From Ovis canadensis (lineage: Eukaryota; Chordata; Mammalia; Artiodactyla; Bovidae), in NCBI RefSeq assembly GCF_042477335.2, contig NC_091255.1, positions 38,108,501 to 38,172,500 on the forward strand: a stretch of 64,000 bases of DNA, read 5' to 3'. The translations under genes and the position numbers were made by a program. The notes below the pieces were generated by a model. That model was not told the origin of the DNA and did not search any database. It saw nothing but the letters and a program-made list of their open reading frames with translations. Positions 1 to 26,215 of the stretch are shown here, in pieces (the stretch's first letter is position 1; each line of letters begins with the position of its first letter).

Positions 1-599
1 TCCCTTCCACCATTTTTTTTTTTTTTTAGCTATAAACAATCAAATGCATACATCTCAAGTTTATACTTCACACCTCTTGAGCTACACGAGTCACCAGCCA
101 GCTCCAGCTCTGAGCATCTCCACTGCTCCTGGAAGGCCTCTGTGCCCTCAGTCCCTGCCCACCTCCTGCCACAGAGCACAGCTCTGATTCTCATCACAAC
201 CATCCATTAGGTTTCCCTGTTCTCAGTGTCTCATCTCGTCGTCTATTTCTCGTGTTCTACAAATAACAAACCCAAGACAAGTGAGTTGGTCTTTCTGACC
301 TGGTCCTGTAACTGAGAAGGACTCTGTGGCCTTCTCAGAACAGATTACCCTTCCCCTGTCCACATCCTCAGTCCGCCTCCTGTTTGCAGAAGAGCTTCTG
401 CCTCCTTGGCCTTCCCTGAATTCCAAAGAGTAAAATTAATCTGAGAAGTGAAAAAATACAGAAAGGAAAATAGTCAAGACAAAATAAGAGTTTAGCCATT
501 AAGAAAGTCAAGGTCCTTCAGTTGCTCCTCAAGGGCTACAAATAATATTTTGAGCCATTTCCTTTGCTTTGCAGATACCAAAACCCCCATAGGTGCACG
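1..599. other. intergenic, nothing recognised
   Basis: Apart from a T-run at 14-27 I see no gene, RNA or confident repeat here. The segment lies upstream of the LTR remnant. Confidence 0.5.
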
Positions 600-900
600 A
601 AGCTGACTGCATGTTCATCACAAGCACGCAGACTCCAGAGTAGTTGAAGCCAGGTTGATGGAGTTGACTCCTGATTACCTCACCACCAACCAATCAGAAC
701 AATGTCCTCCAGCAGATCACACACCCCACGACACCTTCTCCCTCACCATGTCTTTAAAAACCTTTCTCGGAATTTATCAGGGAAGTTTGGGTCTTTAGAG
801 CATGAGCTACCTGGACTCCGGGTTCAGTGCTGCGATAAATGCTGCACTTCCATTCACCACCACGGGGTGTCAGTAGACCGGCTTTACTGCGTGTGGGTGA
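600..900 (+). mobile_element. ERV-type LTR remnant, split by BovB
   Basis: The text has LTR-like order: an AACCAATCAG CCAAT-type site near 690, a TTTAAAAAC TATA-like site near 757, GATAAATGC resembling a poly(A) signal near 835, then a U5-like end 'gtgtcagtagaccggctt'. The LTR seems to resume at about 1977 with 'gtgggcccaagtttga' after the BovB insertion. No retroviral internal genes are present. Family not assigned; left edge uncertain. Confidence 0.5.
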
Positions 901-1977
901 GTATTTCTGCTTTATTGACTATGCCAAAGCCTTTGACTGTGTGGATCACAACAAACTGTGGAAAATTCTTAGAGATGGGAATACAAGACCATCTGACCTG
1001 CCTCTTGAGAAATCTGTATGCAGGTCAGGAAGCAACAGTTAGAACTGGACATGGAACAACAGACTGGTTCCAAATAGGAAAAGGAGTACGTCAAGGCTGT
1101 ATATTGTCACCCTGCTTATTTAACTTATATGCAGAGTACATCATGAGAAATGCTGGGCTGGAGGAAGCACAAGCTGGAATCAAGACTGCGGGGAGAAATA
1201 TCAATAACCTCAGATATGCAGATGACACCACCCTTATGGCAGAAAGTGAAGAACTAAAGAGCTTCTTGATGAAAGTGAAAGAGGAGAGTGAAAAAGTTGG
1301 CTTAAAGCTCAATATTCAGAAAACTAAGATCATGGCATCTGGTCCCATCACTTCATGGCAAATAGATGGGGAAACAGTGGCAGACTTTATTTTGGGGGGG
1401 CTCCAAAATCATGCAGATGGTGATTGCAGCCATGAAATTAAAAGATGCTTACTCCTTGGAAGGAAAGTTATGACCAACCTAGACAGCATATTAAAAAGCA
1501 GACATTACTCTGTCACAAAGGTCCATTTAGTCAAAGCTATGATTTTTCCAGTGGTCATGTATGGATGTGAGAGTTGGACTCTAAAGAAAGCTGAGTGCCG
1601 AAGAATTGGTGCTTTTGAACTGTGGTGTTGGAGAAGACTCTTGAGAGTCCTTTGGACTGCAAGGAGATCCAACCAGTCCATCCTAAAGGAAATCAGTCCT
1701 GAATATTCATTGGAAGGACTGATGCTGAAGCTGAAACTCCAATACTTTGGCCACCTGATGCACAGAACTGACTCAATGGAAAAGACCCTGATGCTGGGAA
1801 AGACTCAGGGGAGAGGAAAAGGGAATGACCGAGGATGAGATGGTTGGATGGCATCACCCACTCAAAGGACATGAGTTTGAGTAAGCTCTGGGAGCTGGTG
1901 ATGGGTAGGGAAGCCTGTTGTGCCGCAGTCCATGGGGTCGCAAAGAGTTGGGCATGAATGAGCAGCTGAACTGAACT
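893..1977 (+). mobile_element. BovB (RTE-type) LINE, 5'-truncated, with broken reverse-transcriptase frame
   Basis: About 1.08 kb from the 3' part of BovB. The conceptual product includes FIDYAKAFDCVDH, GVRQGCILSPCLFNLYAEY and the catalytic YADD (1215-1226), with the C-terminal WCWRRLLRV and [16 protein letters not shown] blocks. A frameshift near 960-990 separates the first RT block from the rest and the frame ends early after 1838. The endonuclease half is missing. It is a dead copy. BovB entered the ruminant lineage by horizontal transfer, according to published work on the family. Confidence 0.93.
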
Positions 1978-2164
1978 GAGTGGGCCCAAGTTTGATTAGA
2001 GTCTGACCTGAATACCATGGTAGGGGTGCTGCCCGGCTGTTTCACTCTAAACCCTTTGTGTCCTCCCTGACTGGGTGCAAACACAAACCCAAGAGTCACA
2101 CGTGTGATGTGGCCAGGACACCCCTCCACAATGAGGTGTTGTGGCTCCTAGAAAGCAAAGGACC

Positions 2165-2440
2165 CAATTATAAACTGACTGGATATTCAGTGATATGAAG
2201 CAAAAACAGATAAACTTTTTTTGGTGTGATAATGAGACTGTGGTTATTTTCCAAAGACCAAGCAAGATGTGCACGCATGCGGGACTGGGTAGGAGGGGGT
2301 GGAGGTGTAGAAGACATAAGCTCAGCCGTGTTGAGAATTACAGAATTGGTGATGGGCATATCAAGTTCACTAAACTAGGCCACTCTTTGTTTAAAATTTC
2401 CCACTCTAAAAAGAAAAAGCTTACATTTTCTTTCAATTAA
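2165..2440 (+). mobile_element. probable L1 3'-end remnant
   Basis: The run 'ttttttttggtgtgataatg' followed by 'agactgtggttatt' resembles the L1 3' untranslated text 'tgtgataatggtattgtggttatg'. Divergent and short, so only tentative. Confidence 0.35.
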
Positions 2441-2649
2441 ACATTCACAAAGATGTTCTCCTGAAATATGACACAGGGTGAGTGACTTTTAACACCCCCT
2501 GAGGGGGTGACATTGGCACCCATAGACCCCTACGTGGCCAAAGCAACAGTCACGGTGGGCACCCTGGCAGGTGGATCAGCTCAAGCACTGCCCTCAGCCC
2601 TTCCAGGGCCCCCTGAACACTCAAAATAGAACAGGGTCCCTGCCATGAA

Positions 2650-3000
2650 CTCTGGGGCCTGACACATGCGGCTCCCGGCTCCTTCTCCAGCCCTCCTGTC
2701 CCCGAGACTCACCAGCCACTGTCACACTGGGCTCCTGCTCTTAAGTGCCACACACTCACTCTGGGGTCAGGGCCTTCAAGCTAGAAGGTCTCCCCAGATA
2801 CACGGCTCACTCCGTTTCCAAACAGCCCCCTCCTGAAGGAGTCCTTCCATCACCAATCGCACTGTCACCCACCCTCATTGCTCTCCAGGCCCTTACCTTC
2901 TTTCTTCTTTCCAGCACCTCTGACTATCTGACCTGCTCTACGTACTTCTCTGTTGACAGTCTGTCTGCCACACTGAAGATGAGCTCCCCCGGCAGGAAGG
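2650..3000 (+). mobile_element. L2-type LINE remnant
   Basis: Pyrimidine-rich text with 'cctcattgctctccaggccc' and a following 'ctgtctgccacactgaagat' resembles the L2 3' region 'ctgtctcccccactagaatgtaagc'. The minisatellite begins where this remnant ends. Confidence 0.45.
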
Positions 3001-3397
3001 TGCTCAGTCCCTACCCCACCACCTGCCCATCTCCAGCACAGAGGACAGGCCAGGACTCAGCAGGGAGGTAGTCAGCCCCCTTCGGTTTCCAGCACAGAGC
3101 TCAGGCCAGGACTCAGCAGGGAGGTGCTCAGCCCCCTTCTGTCTCCAGCAGAGGACAGGCCTGCACTCAGCAGGGAGGTGCTCAGCCCCCTTCTGTCTCC
3201 AGCAGAGGACAGGCCTGCACTCAGCAGGGAGGTGCTCAGCCCCCTTCTGTCTCCAGCAGAGGACAGGCCAGGACTCAGCAGGGAGGTGCTCAGCCCCCTC
3301 CCATCTCCAGCACAGAGGACAGGCCAGGACTCAGTAGGGAGGTGCTCAGCCCCCTTCTGTCTCCAGCACACAGGTCAGGCCTGCACAGATGGGGAGC
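3000..3397. repeat. minisatellite, 54-bp unit, about 7 copies
   Basis: Head-to-tail units begin 'gtgctcagcccccttctgtc' and continue through 'tccagcagaggacaggcc' to 'actcagcagggag'. Units 3 to 5 are 54 bases and nearly identical; outer units are diverged and one or two bases longer or shorter, the first about 67 bases. Because 54 is a multiple of 3, open frames of about 100 codons run through it on both strands; these are not genes. Confidence 0.9.
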
Positions 3398-5699
3398 AGA
3401 TGCATGATCAACACCGAAGAGACAGACTTGCAGGCTGCTGAGCACAGTGCCTCCAGAAGGGTGTCTTGGAGCCAGACATGAAGACACACTCGCTCATGAC
3501 CTGTTGATGGACCCTCAAAGGCAAGAAGGTACCACCTTGTGAACCGAGTGTAGGCAGAAATGGCACAGAATCAAACCAACTTTGCCCTCAATGGGAGGAA
3601 CCAGGCCTTGGGACAATCTGAGCAGTGAGACACAGCGACTGGTTCCTGAGGTCAAAGTGGGAGTGACACACCACTGCTAAAACCAGAAACGCTTGACAGA
3701 AACAGTCATGGTCTGGTAGAGCAGCTACACCTGTGGTCAACGCCCTCGCGAAGCCAGGACCACTCCAACCACCCCTTGTCCTGAGCATCACATTCTAGAA
3801 CTTGGGAGAACTGCCTCCTCCTTAGCAGACTCAGAGCTGCTGGAAGTCCAACAGCTTCACGGGGCCCCAGCGCCCACCCGCTCCTGAAGCAGAACCTGCT
3901 CTGGCCATGACCATGTGCTCATGCCCTGCTGTTCCTGTCGGGGCCAAATGCCTCCAAGGTCCTGGCTTCAACCTGATGGCTTTTCCCACAACTCTTCTAA
4001 ATCTGGACACCATTTAAGAGAGCAGGTGTGAACAGTTCAGTAAGCCGAGGTAACCAAACAGCTTCAGGCTCAGCTATGTGCATGAGGGTGGGGAAACAGC
4101 AAGAGGTGGGGGTTCCAGGCATTAGGATCAGGCAGGCTCGAGTTGGGTAGGGGTGGAAGGAGGGGAGACACACACAAACCCACTGTTGACACCACCTGTT
4201 AAGCAAGACCCAAACCACCACCCTCATCAGGACCAAAAACATGAACCATCACCCCCTGAGCACGCGCTGGTGTCCCACACTGCTTCTCTTACCCTCACAC
4301 CAACCCTGCCCCACCCATGCTCGTACGTTCCCAGGTTACAGGTAAGAAAAGGGAGGCCTCGAGTTACCTTCGCATCGCCAGGATTGAAACCAGACTGGCT
4401 TCAGCACACGAGAAGCTATACAAGCTGGGGAGCCAGGCTGTGCGCAAGTGCTGCACAGCAACCGCACCTGCACGGGGGAAGCTAGTCTGGCCAGCTCTGA
4501 AGGCCCCTGGCCTGCGGTTCCCAGTTCCATGTTGTCCTGAGAATAAAGTTTCTCCAACATACCTGAAACGATGGCACCATTCAGCAACAGCGACAGGTGA
4601 GGGAACAACTGAAGCTCACCCTGAAAACGTTTTTGCTCTCCAGTTAGTCCACTACATAACCTGGGCACGAGGGGGCTATTTTGGGCTACCTTCAATATTT
4701 ACCAAATTCAGTAACTATAGAAAAAATGTAACAAAAATAACAGCTCTGTAAGACTCGAGTGGCACACATGCTAGTTTAAGTGTTCATAACTGGAGCCTGA
4801 GAACACGACCCGAGTGGGTCCTTAGTATTTCTAAATGATACCCAGCCAGCATTTAACGGCAGTGACGATGGTGGGGAAGTGCTGTCTAGTCTTGAGCTTG
4901 ACCTTGATCCATTAACATTTATTTTTTAAAGGGACATGTTGGTGGATTTCCAGTACAAAGACTAAAGTTGAAGATTCAAAGGAAATGCATCCAAAGTTTC
5001 CTGGTGGGGGAACAATGCTGACTTAAACATTCCAACTTTTCTGAATATTACAAATGTTTATGTTACAATCATGGAAAGATTAATCAACTTTAAAAGACAG
5101 TCTTAAAATGAATAGAAAACAACCTGTAGCTTCTAAAGGGGAACATATGGCTAAAGAGGTTAATTGCACCTCATTAATAGGAATAACCACCCATATCTCT
5201 ATAGAGTAATGTAACTAAGAACCACAGGTAAAATTTATTAGCTCAATGGATGAAGAATGCTTGTGTGACTGGTCTTTGAAAGGGTAGTTCTTGCAACGTA
5301 CACACACTCATACAACTTAAACTGTGCCATATGCAAAAAAAGAAAAGACATTATTTACAGCAGTACTGGTGATCTGAAAATTTTAATTTCTTTTAACCTT
5401 ATATTTAAAAACATAAGATATTTTATAATCTCTTATGCAGATATTCACAAATTCAAACCATTTAATGGGTTCACATTAGCTGTCAATCCACACAGCGTTT
5501 TTACTGGTATTCGAGTCTCAGCTTTTACATCTGACGTATCAGCTATCTCACCGATAGCCAGGTGCACACAGTACTTTTAGGCCTGCTGCATGGACAGGAT
5601 TCTTATAATTTTCAAATAAATCCCATTTCTTAAAATAGTAATTCCACTGAAGTCCAGCAAAAACACAACCCACCCAGGTCAAGGTTTGCCAAGTGGTAC
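3398..5699. other. intergenic between minisatellite and SCO1 3' end
   Basis: No exon, RNA gene or intact repeat found. A MIR-like stretch may lie at about 4290-4420 ('cgtacgttcccaggttacag'), too diverged to claim. 4,740-5,640 is AT-rich unique-looking DNA. Confidence 0.4.
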
Positions 5700-5705
5700 T
5701 TTATT
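5700..5705 (-). terminator. candidate SCO1 poly(A) signal
   Basis: The plus strand reads tttatt, giving AATAAA on the SCO1 strand about 2.55 kb after the stop codon. I saw no exact AATAAA nearer to the stop. A Bov-tA copy at 5817-6008 and a MaLR remnant at 6640-6940 would lie inside such a 3' untranslated region. Alternative signals are possible, so this is only a candidate. Confidence 0.3.
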
Positions 5706-5816
5706 GAGAGACAGCCTTGACTTTAATTTCCTGAGGCTTACAATGAATGGGTGCCCCACGGGCAGTGTACCCCCTCCCTGCATCAGCTTTTGTCTGGCCC
5801 CCATGAGCACCCCGTG

Positions 5817-6010
5817 CTTCCCTTGTGGCTCAGCTGGTAAAGAATCTGCCTGCAATGCAGACCTGGGATCGGTCCCTGGGTTGGGAAGATCCCCTAGAGA
5901 AGGAAAAGGCTACCCACTCCAGTATTCTGGCCTGGAGAATTCCATGGACTCTATAGTCCATGGGCCTGTAAAGAGTTGGACACAACTGAGCAGCTTTCAC
6001 TTTCACAGGC
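5817..6010 (+). mobile_element. Bov-tA SINE
   Basis: tRNA-like head 'cttcccttgtggctcagctg' with 'gtaaagaatctgcctgcaat', then the BovB-derived body 'ccactccagtattctggcct' and the 'gactgagc'-type end 'cacaactgagcagctttcac'. It would lie in the SCO1 3' untranslated region if that extends to 5.7 kb. Confidence 0.9.
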
Positions 6011-6414
6011 ACCCCACAGCCCTGGGACAGGCAGGGACCTGACCACAAACTGGGACCTAACTTCTAATGCAGATTCAGGAGTGAGGCCAGCACTTCATCT
6101 CTGGGAGCGTCCCCTCCTGCATAGAGACATTTGGACGTCATCTCTGAGGTCCTCTGTCCAACTTCTAAGCCTTTAAACTTGACACTGGAATGAAGAGCAA
6201 ATAAACGGCCTTTTTCAAAAGCTTCTGTTCCTTTTCTGGATCATGACACAAGCTCTAACCTACAACAGCTGAGAATGAAGACTGAATTTTCTCCGGCATA
6301 AGCTGCTGCAAAGCGATCTGCACAAATGTTCTGTGGCTTAAAACAGACCATCTTTTTAAATGTTTGGCATTTCAGATACTTAAGATCTTTGTTATGTGAA
6401 ACTAGGCTTTTACT

Positions 6415-6476
6415 GGGGCTTCCACTGTGGTTCAAAGTGTAAAGAATCTGCCTGCAGTGCAGGAGACCAGGTTCTT
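6415..6476 (+). mobile_element. Bov-tA SINE fragment
   Basis: Only the tRNA-like head remains ('ggggcttccactgtggttca' to 'gtgcaggagaccaggttc'). Confidence 0.7.
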
Positions 6477-6639
6477 TTAAGTTTCTCACCTTCTTGACAA
6501 GGTTCCTAGGAAAGTCATCCCAAACCAATTGACTTCTGCCTGCGGTTAGGTTTATATAAACTAAATCTGGGTAGTTTTGTATGAGGAGCCAAAGGGAGAA
6601 TGGCACTGTGGCAGCCCACTAGGTGCCGTCACAAAGCAT

Positions 6640-6940
6640 GACTGCCCCAGCTCTTGAACAGACGCTGTCTCATAGCTCTGGCGGCCAGAAGCCCCTGATC
6701 AAGGGATGGGCAGGGCTTATTTCTGAAGGCCTCTCTCCGTGTCTTCACGTGGTCTTCTCTCGGCTTGTGTCCCAATCTCTTGTAAGAACAAAAGGAATGT
6801 TTGATGAGGGCCCACCTGAAAGACCTCATTTTAACTTCTGAGAGACCCTGTCTCCTCACAGTCTCATTCTGAGGCACTGGGGTTAGAACTTCAACGAACA
6901 TACGAATCCAGGGGATACAGTTCAGCCCAGAACAGCTCCA
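6640..6940 (-). mobile_element. MaLR-type LTR remnant
   Basis: The plus strand reads like the complement of an MLT1-class LTR: 'gtctcatagctctggcggcc', then 'cttcacgtggtcttctctcg', 'gggcccacctgaaagacctc' and 'ctggggttagaacttcaacg'. Subfamily not assigned. Confidence 0.55.
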
Positions 6941-8255
6941 GAGTTTGACTTTCTTCACACCCCTTCATGTAAATATCTGTAGTAGGTTTAACTTAAGTAT
7001 TGAGAAGAGAATTTAAAAACCAAAAGATAGAGCCATGTCACACGCACAGAACTGATGTGAAGGGAAAGTCCATGTCTGACGAGGCACCACACCTGTCAGA
7101 GTGTGTGGAGGCTGGCAAAGGCTCTGCAGCAGCTTCAGGTGGAGAACAGTGACAAGACAGTCAAGTCCAGACTCCAGGGAAGTTAAATTCTGAAACAAAA
7201 GCCAGCGTCTCCCTTAATGGCTGTGACTCCAGCACTTTGTGGATGGACACGCCAAAGATGAGCAGAGGCCTCACCCAGATCCAAACCTGCCTTCCCCACA
7301 TCCCCCGACCCCTAAAACAGCCTCTCGAGACCCCAGTCCCCAGCCATTGCATCAGAGGAACCTGGGAGGCAGGTGTGAACCCAGCCCTGGGCCCGGGCAC
7401 CTGCACTTTAACGAGCACCTACCTACCAGCCCCAAGAGCTGTAAGCTGTCATCTCTGCACCCATGAGAAAGGCCATGCTTGTCCAAGCTGCAAAGCTGAG
7501 CACACCTTTATCTCAGACAAGTGCAGTCTAGCACAGGCAGGCAGGTACTCTGTACACACTCATGGTCCATATTCTCACACCCTCCGGGAGGTCCCTGGAA
7601 GCCCCACACATCATACTGCTAAAAATCACAAGAAAGACCCCTGGGGAACCGATCTAATAGTTTGTCCCCAACAACAGATTCCCTCGCTCTGAGTAAAATC
7701 AGCACCCGCCGACAGGGGATCACACTGCGAACAATGACAATGATTCTCACTCACAAGGAAGACTGTACTAATGCTTTCAAGCGTAAAGATCAATTATGAA
7801 TGTCAGAGAGCCTGGTCTGATTGCATCAGCCACCTCAAAGAGGAAAGCAAGCGACACTCCTCCTAGAAATTCAGTACAACCTGTCTGAGCAAGGCCTCAA
7901 GACTCTGGAGAGGCAGCCACGTGACCAGAGGGCCCCACTCATGTGGGGAGATGCCATGGACGTGTCTTTTCCAGCTGTATCCTTCCTTGAGGTCCATTCC
8001 ATTGGTTTCAAGACAACTGGGTTCTCTGGTCTCAAGGCCACAATTTGGGAGACTTTGGGTTGTAATCTATACAGTTCCAAGAATTCATCCTTGATGAACC
8101 CAAGCGTAATATGCCCTGTCTAGAATTTAGATTTTCTCCCGGTGTGAAGGCCTCTCTGCAGGCTGCAGTATGTACACGTATGTATTGGCTCCTCCGGGAG
8201 ATAAAGTCCTTCCTCCTTGGCAGGAGAATACAGCATGGCCATGCTGTGTTAGTTA

Positions 8256-23437
<15,182 letters not shown>

Positions 23438-23598
23438 GAGCTCGAGAGACCGCGCCTCCTTTGACCCGCCCCTCGACTTCCGGCGCCGTTTCCGCCTCCT
23501 CCGGAAGTGAGGGAGAGCCGCTCTTTCCGCTGCGCTCGATGGTGACGCGGTAGCCCATCCGGTAGCCAGGGAGCATTTCGCCGAGGAGCTGGCGCGCG
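23438..23598. promoter_or_regulatory. SCO1-ADPRM bidirectional core promoter with inverted ETS sites
   Basis: Directly upstream of the SCO1 ATG are two inverted ETS-type sites: ACTTCCGG at 23476-23483 and CCGGAAGTGA at 23501-23510. ETS-family GABPA (NRF-2) sites of this form are common in promoters of nuclear genes for mitochondrial proteins. No TATA box is visible. A possible ADPRM non-coding first exon ends at 23598 before a GTAGGT donor, which would be joined to the acceptor at 25597. Start sites are inferred, not seen. Confidence 0.6.
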
Positions 23599-24206
23599 GT
23601 AGGTGGTTCCTCGCGGCCGGAGGCGGGGCGGACCGGGCTGGGCGGGGGTTTCGCGGGCCGGTCCGACCAGGTAGACGGCCGGGCTCGCGGGATGGGGCAG
23701 GTGCCGGAGGAGGGGGCAGCCTCCGGGGCTGGGCTCCGCGGCGGGTCCTGGGCCGAGAGGCCTGAGTACAGCTCAGGGACCCCAGGCTTCGGCGCCCGCA
23801 GCAGCTGCTCCTCCCCCGGCGCCCCCAGCCTTGGAAAAGAGAAAACGGCGCCGGGAGACGGGCGGGACCGGGCAGCCCCCGTCCCCACCCTGTCAGGCGC
23901 CCTCGGCCAACCCAGCCAGGAGGCCGGTCGTTGACCGCTTTGCACCCATTGCACTTGAAATACTGCTTGACTTTAAAAAGAAAAAAAAAAAATGATTAGG
24001 ATGTTTGAGTAGTGCAGGGTGACAAGGACTAGTCAAGTATGACCGAACTCCCTGGAACCTATATTCCCAAGTTATAAGGAACCGAACTACAAATAACGGC
24101 ACTGTACGGAGTAGTGTTTGTTCTGTGTTATATCCCAGCCCTGGACTTGGTCCCCCTGGGCTCTGTGATTGATGCAGGCCTACGTTTATTTAAGCCCACT
24201 ACTAAT

Positions 24207-24400
24207 GAGGGGTGTCTTCTTTGGTAGCTCAGACGGTAAAGAATCTGCCAGCTATGCAGGAGACTGGGGTTGGATCCCTGTGTTGGGAAGATCCCTTGGA
24301 CATCTCCAGTACTCTTGCCTGGAGAATCCCATGGACAGAGGAGCCTGGTGGGCTACAGTCCATGGGGTCACAGTCAGATATGACTGAGCGACTGACACTA
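24207..24400 (+). mobile_element. Bov-tA SINE
   Basis: Copy in the presumed first intron of ADPRM: 'tggtagctcagacggtaaag', 'gatccctgtgttgggaagat', 'gtccatggggtcacagtcag'. About 25 bases are deleted from the middle of the body. Confidence 0.9.
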
Positions 24401-25370
24401 ATGAGGGGGAGAGCACTCACAGGTTTATTTTTCATTCCTTGCGAAAATTTAACTCGTGTTCATTCTGTCTTGCCTTTGCTTCAACATCTGCTGTCTTAAT
24501 CTTACCCTTCTCCATCTCTGAGGCGGATTTGCAAAATATAGGAAAAAAAAAAACCAGGAGAAATCAGCCTTCTAACTTCCTTAACTTTGGATCCCACTCC
24601 TGCGGGGGATTTTCTTTCCCCCAAGGTTTCTACTGAGCAGAAGCATCTGGCAATGGTGACCCTTGGACATGATCTTGTCTATGAACTGGCATCTTTAGCT
24701 AGTGTGCACCTATGCTCGCTAACCAGGAAGTTGGTGGTCTGCTATTACCCATGTTTCTTGATTCCTGAATTATGCTGGAATTCTCTAGAATATATGCTGG
24801 AAGTAAATATTTACTTAGCACATCAAATCGTTTTTAATTGAACAAATTTTTCTGTCTTGAACTTGCCTGTGGTTAAGGTCTGCCCCCCTCCGTGTCTCTG
24901 TTTTTGTCAAATTGACAAAAAGACACAAAAGTTCCTTGCTTATTCAGGCAGTGAGCATATAAAAGGTTGTTTACCTCTTTGCTCAGTTGTAGGTTAACTG
25001 ATCAGACAGCCGTCATATACATTAAAATTGAATTCAATGTTTTTTCAGCTGGTCTGTTAACTCTTATTTGCCAGAATGATTCTTCTAATAGCTTGTTCCT
25101 GTGTTTGTTTACTAAAGTATTTTTATACAACTTCTTCCTATTAAATTTACAATGTTAAATAGTAAGTTCTAAAACAATCCCTGACTGAAAGTAGGTGTCC
25201 TGAGCTTTTGATAGAATATTTGGTGTCTGTGGAAGAAGGGCATGTGTGTGTGTTTAAAATTAGTGTATATTTATTAAAAATTACAAATTATACCAGACTT
25301 GAATTTGACTTCACAGGAACTAGAATGCCTGTTCATTAATATGTTAATACCCTTTTGTTAATTGCTGTTC
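24401..25370. other. presumed ADPRM intron 1, nothing recognised
   Basis: AT-rich DNA between the Bov-tA and the MIR remnant. No exon with plausible splice sites and coding similarity was seen. Confidence 0.4.
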
Positions 25371-25377
25371 TTCTGCA

Positions 25378-25480
25378 GAATGGAGGTTATCTATTTTACA
25401 GGTGAGGAAGCAGAAGCATTTTGAGGATTTGATAATTTGGACTTAAACCAACAGACGTTAAAGCCCATGCACTTTTTTCT
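25378..25480 (-). mobile_element. MIR SINE remnant
   Basis: 'ctattttacaggtgaggaag' followed by diverged text and 'aagcccatgcac' follows the complement of MIR. It ends about 120 bases before the ADPRM acceptor. Confidence 0.5.
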
Positions 25481-25614
25481 ATCTAGCTACCTAGTGGATT
25501 GACCATTAAGTTTAATATTCATCTTACCATTTTCTTCAGTCCAGTAGGAAATTAAGACATTTATAACATAGTTACCTTTTTCATCTTCTTTATTTAGAAA
25601 GCTATTTGGAGGTT

Positions 25615-26215
25615 ATGGATTATAAGCCCGAACCTGAACCCCTCAGTGAGAGCTCAAAACGTCTCTTCTCCTTTGGAGTGATAGCAGATATTCAATATGC
25701 TGATTTGGAAGATGGCTATAATTTCCAGGGAAACAGACGGAGGTACTACAGACACAGTCTTCTTCACTTACAGGGTGCTATTGAACACTGGAATCAAGAA
25801 AGCAGCCCTCCCCGTTGTGTGCTTCAGCTTGGAGACATCATCGATGGATACAATGCTCAGTACAAAGCATCAGAAAGGTCACTGGAGCGCGTCATGAACA
25901 CATTCCAAATGCTGAAAGTCCCTGTTCATCACACGTGGGGAAACCACGAATTCTATAATTTCAGCAGAGACTATTTAACAAACTCCAAACTTAACACAAA
26001 GTTCCTGGAAGACCAGATTGCCCACCATCCTGAGACTGTGCCCTCGGAGGATTATTACGCGTATCATTTTGTACCATTCCCTAAATTCCGCTTCATTTTA
26101 CTCGATGCTTATGACATGAGTGTCTTGGGCGTGGATCAGTCTTCTCCAAAATACCAGCAGTGTCTGAAGATACTGAGGGAGCACAACCCAAATACGGAAC
26201 TGAATAGTCCTCAAG
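25615..26215 (+). CDS. ADPRM: ADPRM coding exon 1 (N-terminal metal-binding motifs)
   Basis: 601 coding bases give residues 1-200 plus one base of Gly201. The acceptor TATTTAG lies at 25591-25597, so 17 untranslated bases precede the ATG. The exon ends ..NTELNSPQ, with donor GGTGAAT. It carries the first three metallophosphatase motifs (residues 21-27, 71-74, 109-112). Reading through the donor would add four residues and stop. Confidence 0.95.

Noticed and set aside
702-1838. 378-codon open frame as a host gene
   Set aside because: The C-terminal two-thirds is BovB reverse transcriptase and the front is LTR text read through in frame; the catalytic domain is incomplete and frameshifted.
3000-3397. 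CRISPR-like regular repeats
   Set aside because: Units are contiguous with no unique spacers, and the DNA is mammalian; it is a minisatellite.
3072-3441. About 100-codon frames on both strands
   Set aside because: They are produced by the 54-bp period of the minisatellite.
1-5600. 5' part of MYH3
   Set aside because: The gene is expected on this side of SCO1 but no myosin exon text is visible; it must lie outside the window.
25606-25614. Earlier ADPRM start three codons upstream
   Set aside because: The codon is TTG; the ATG at 25615 matches the human N-terminus.
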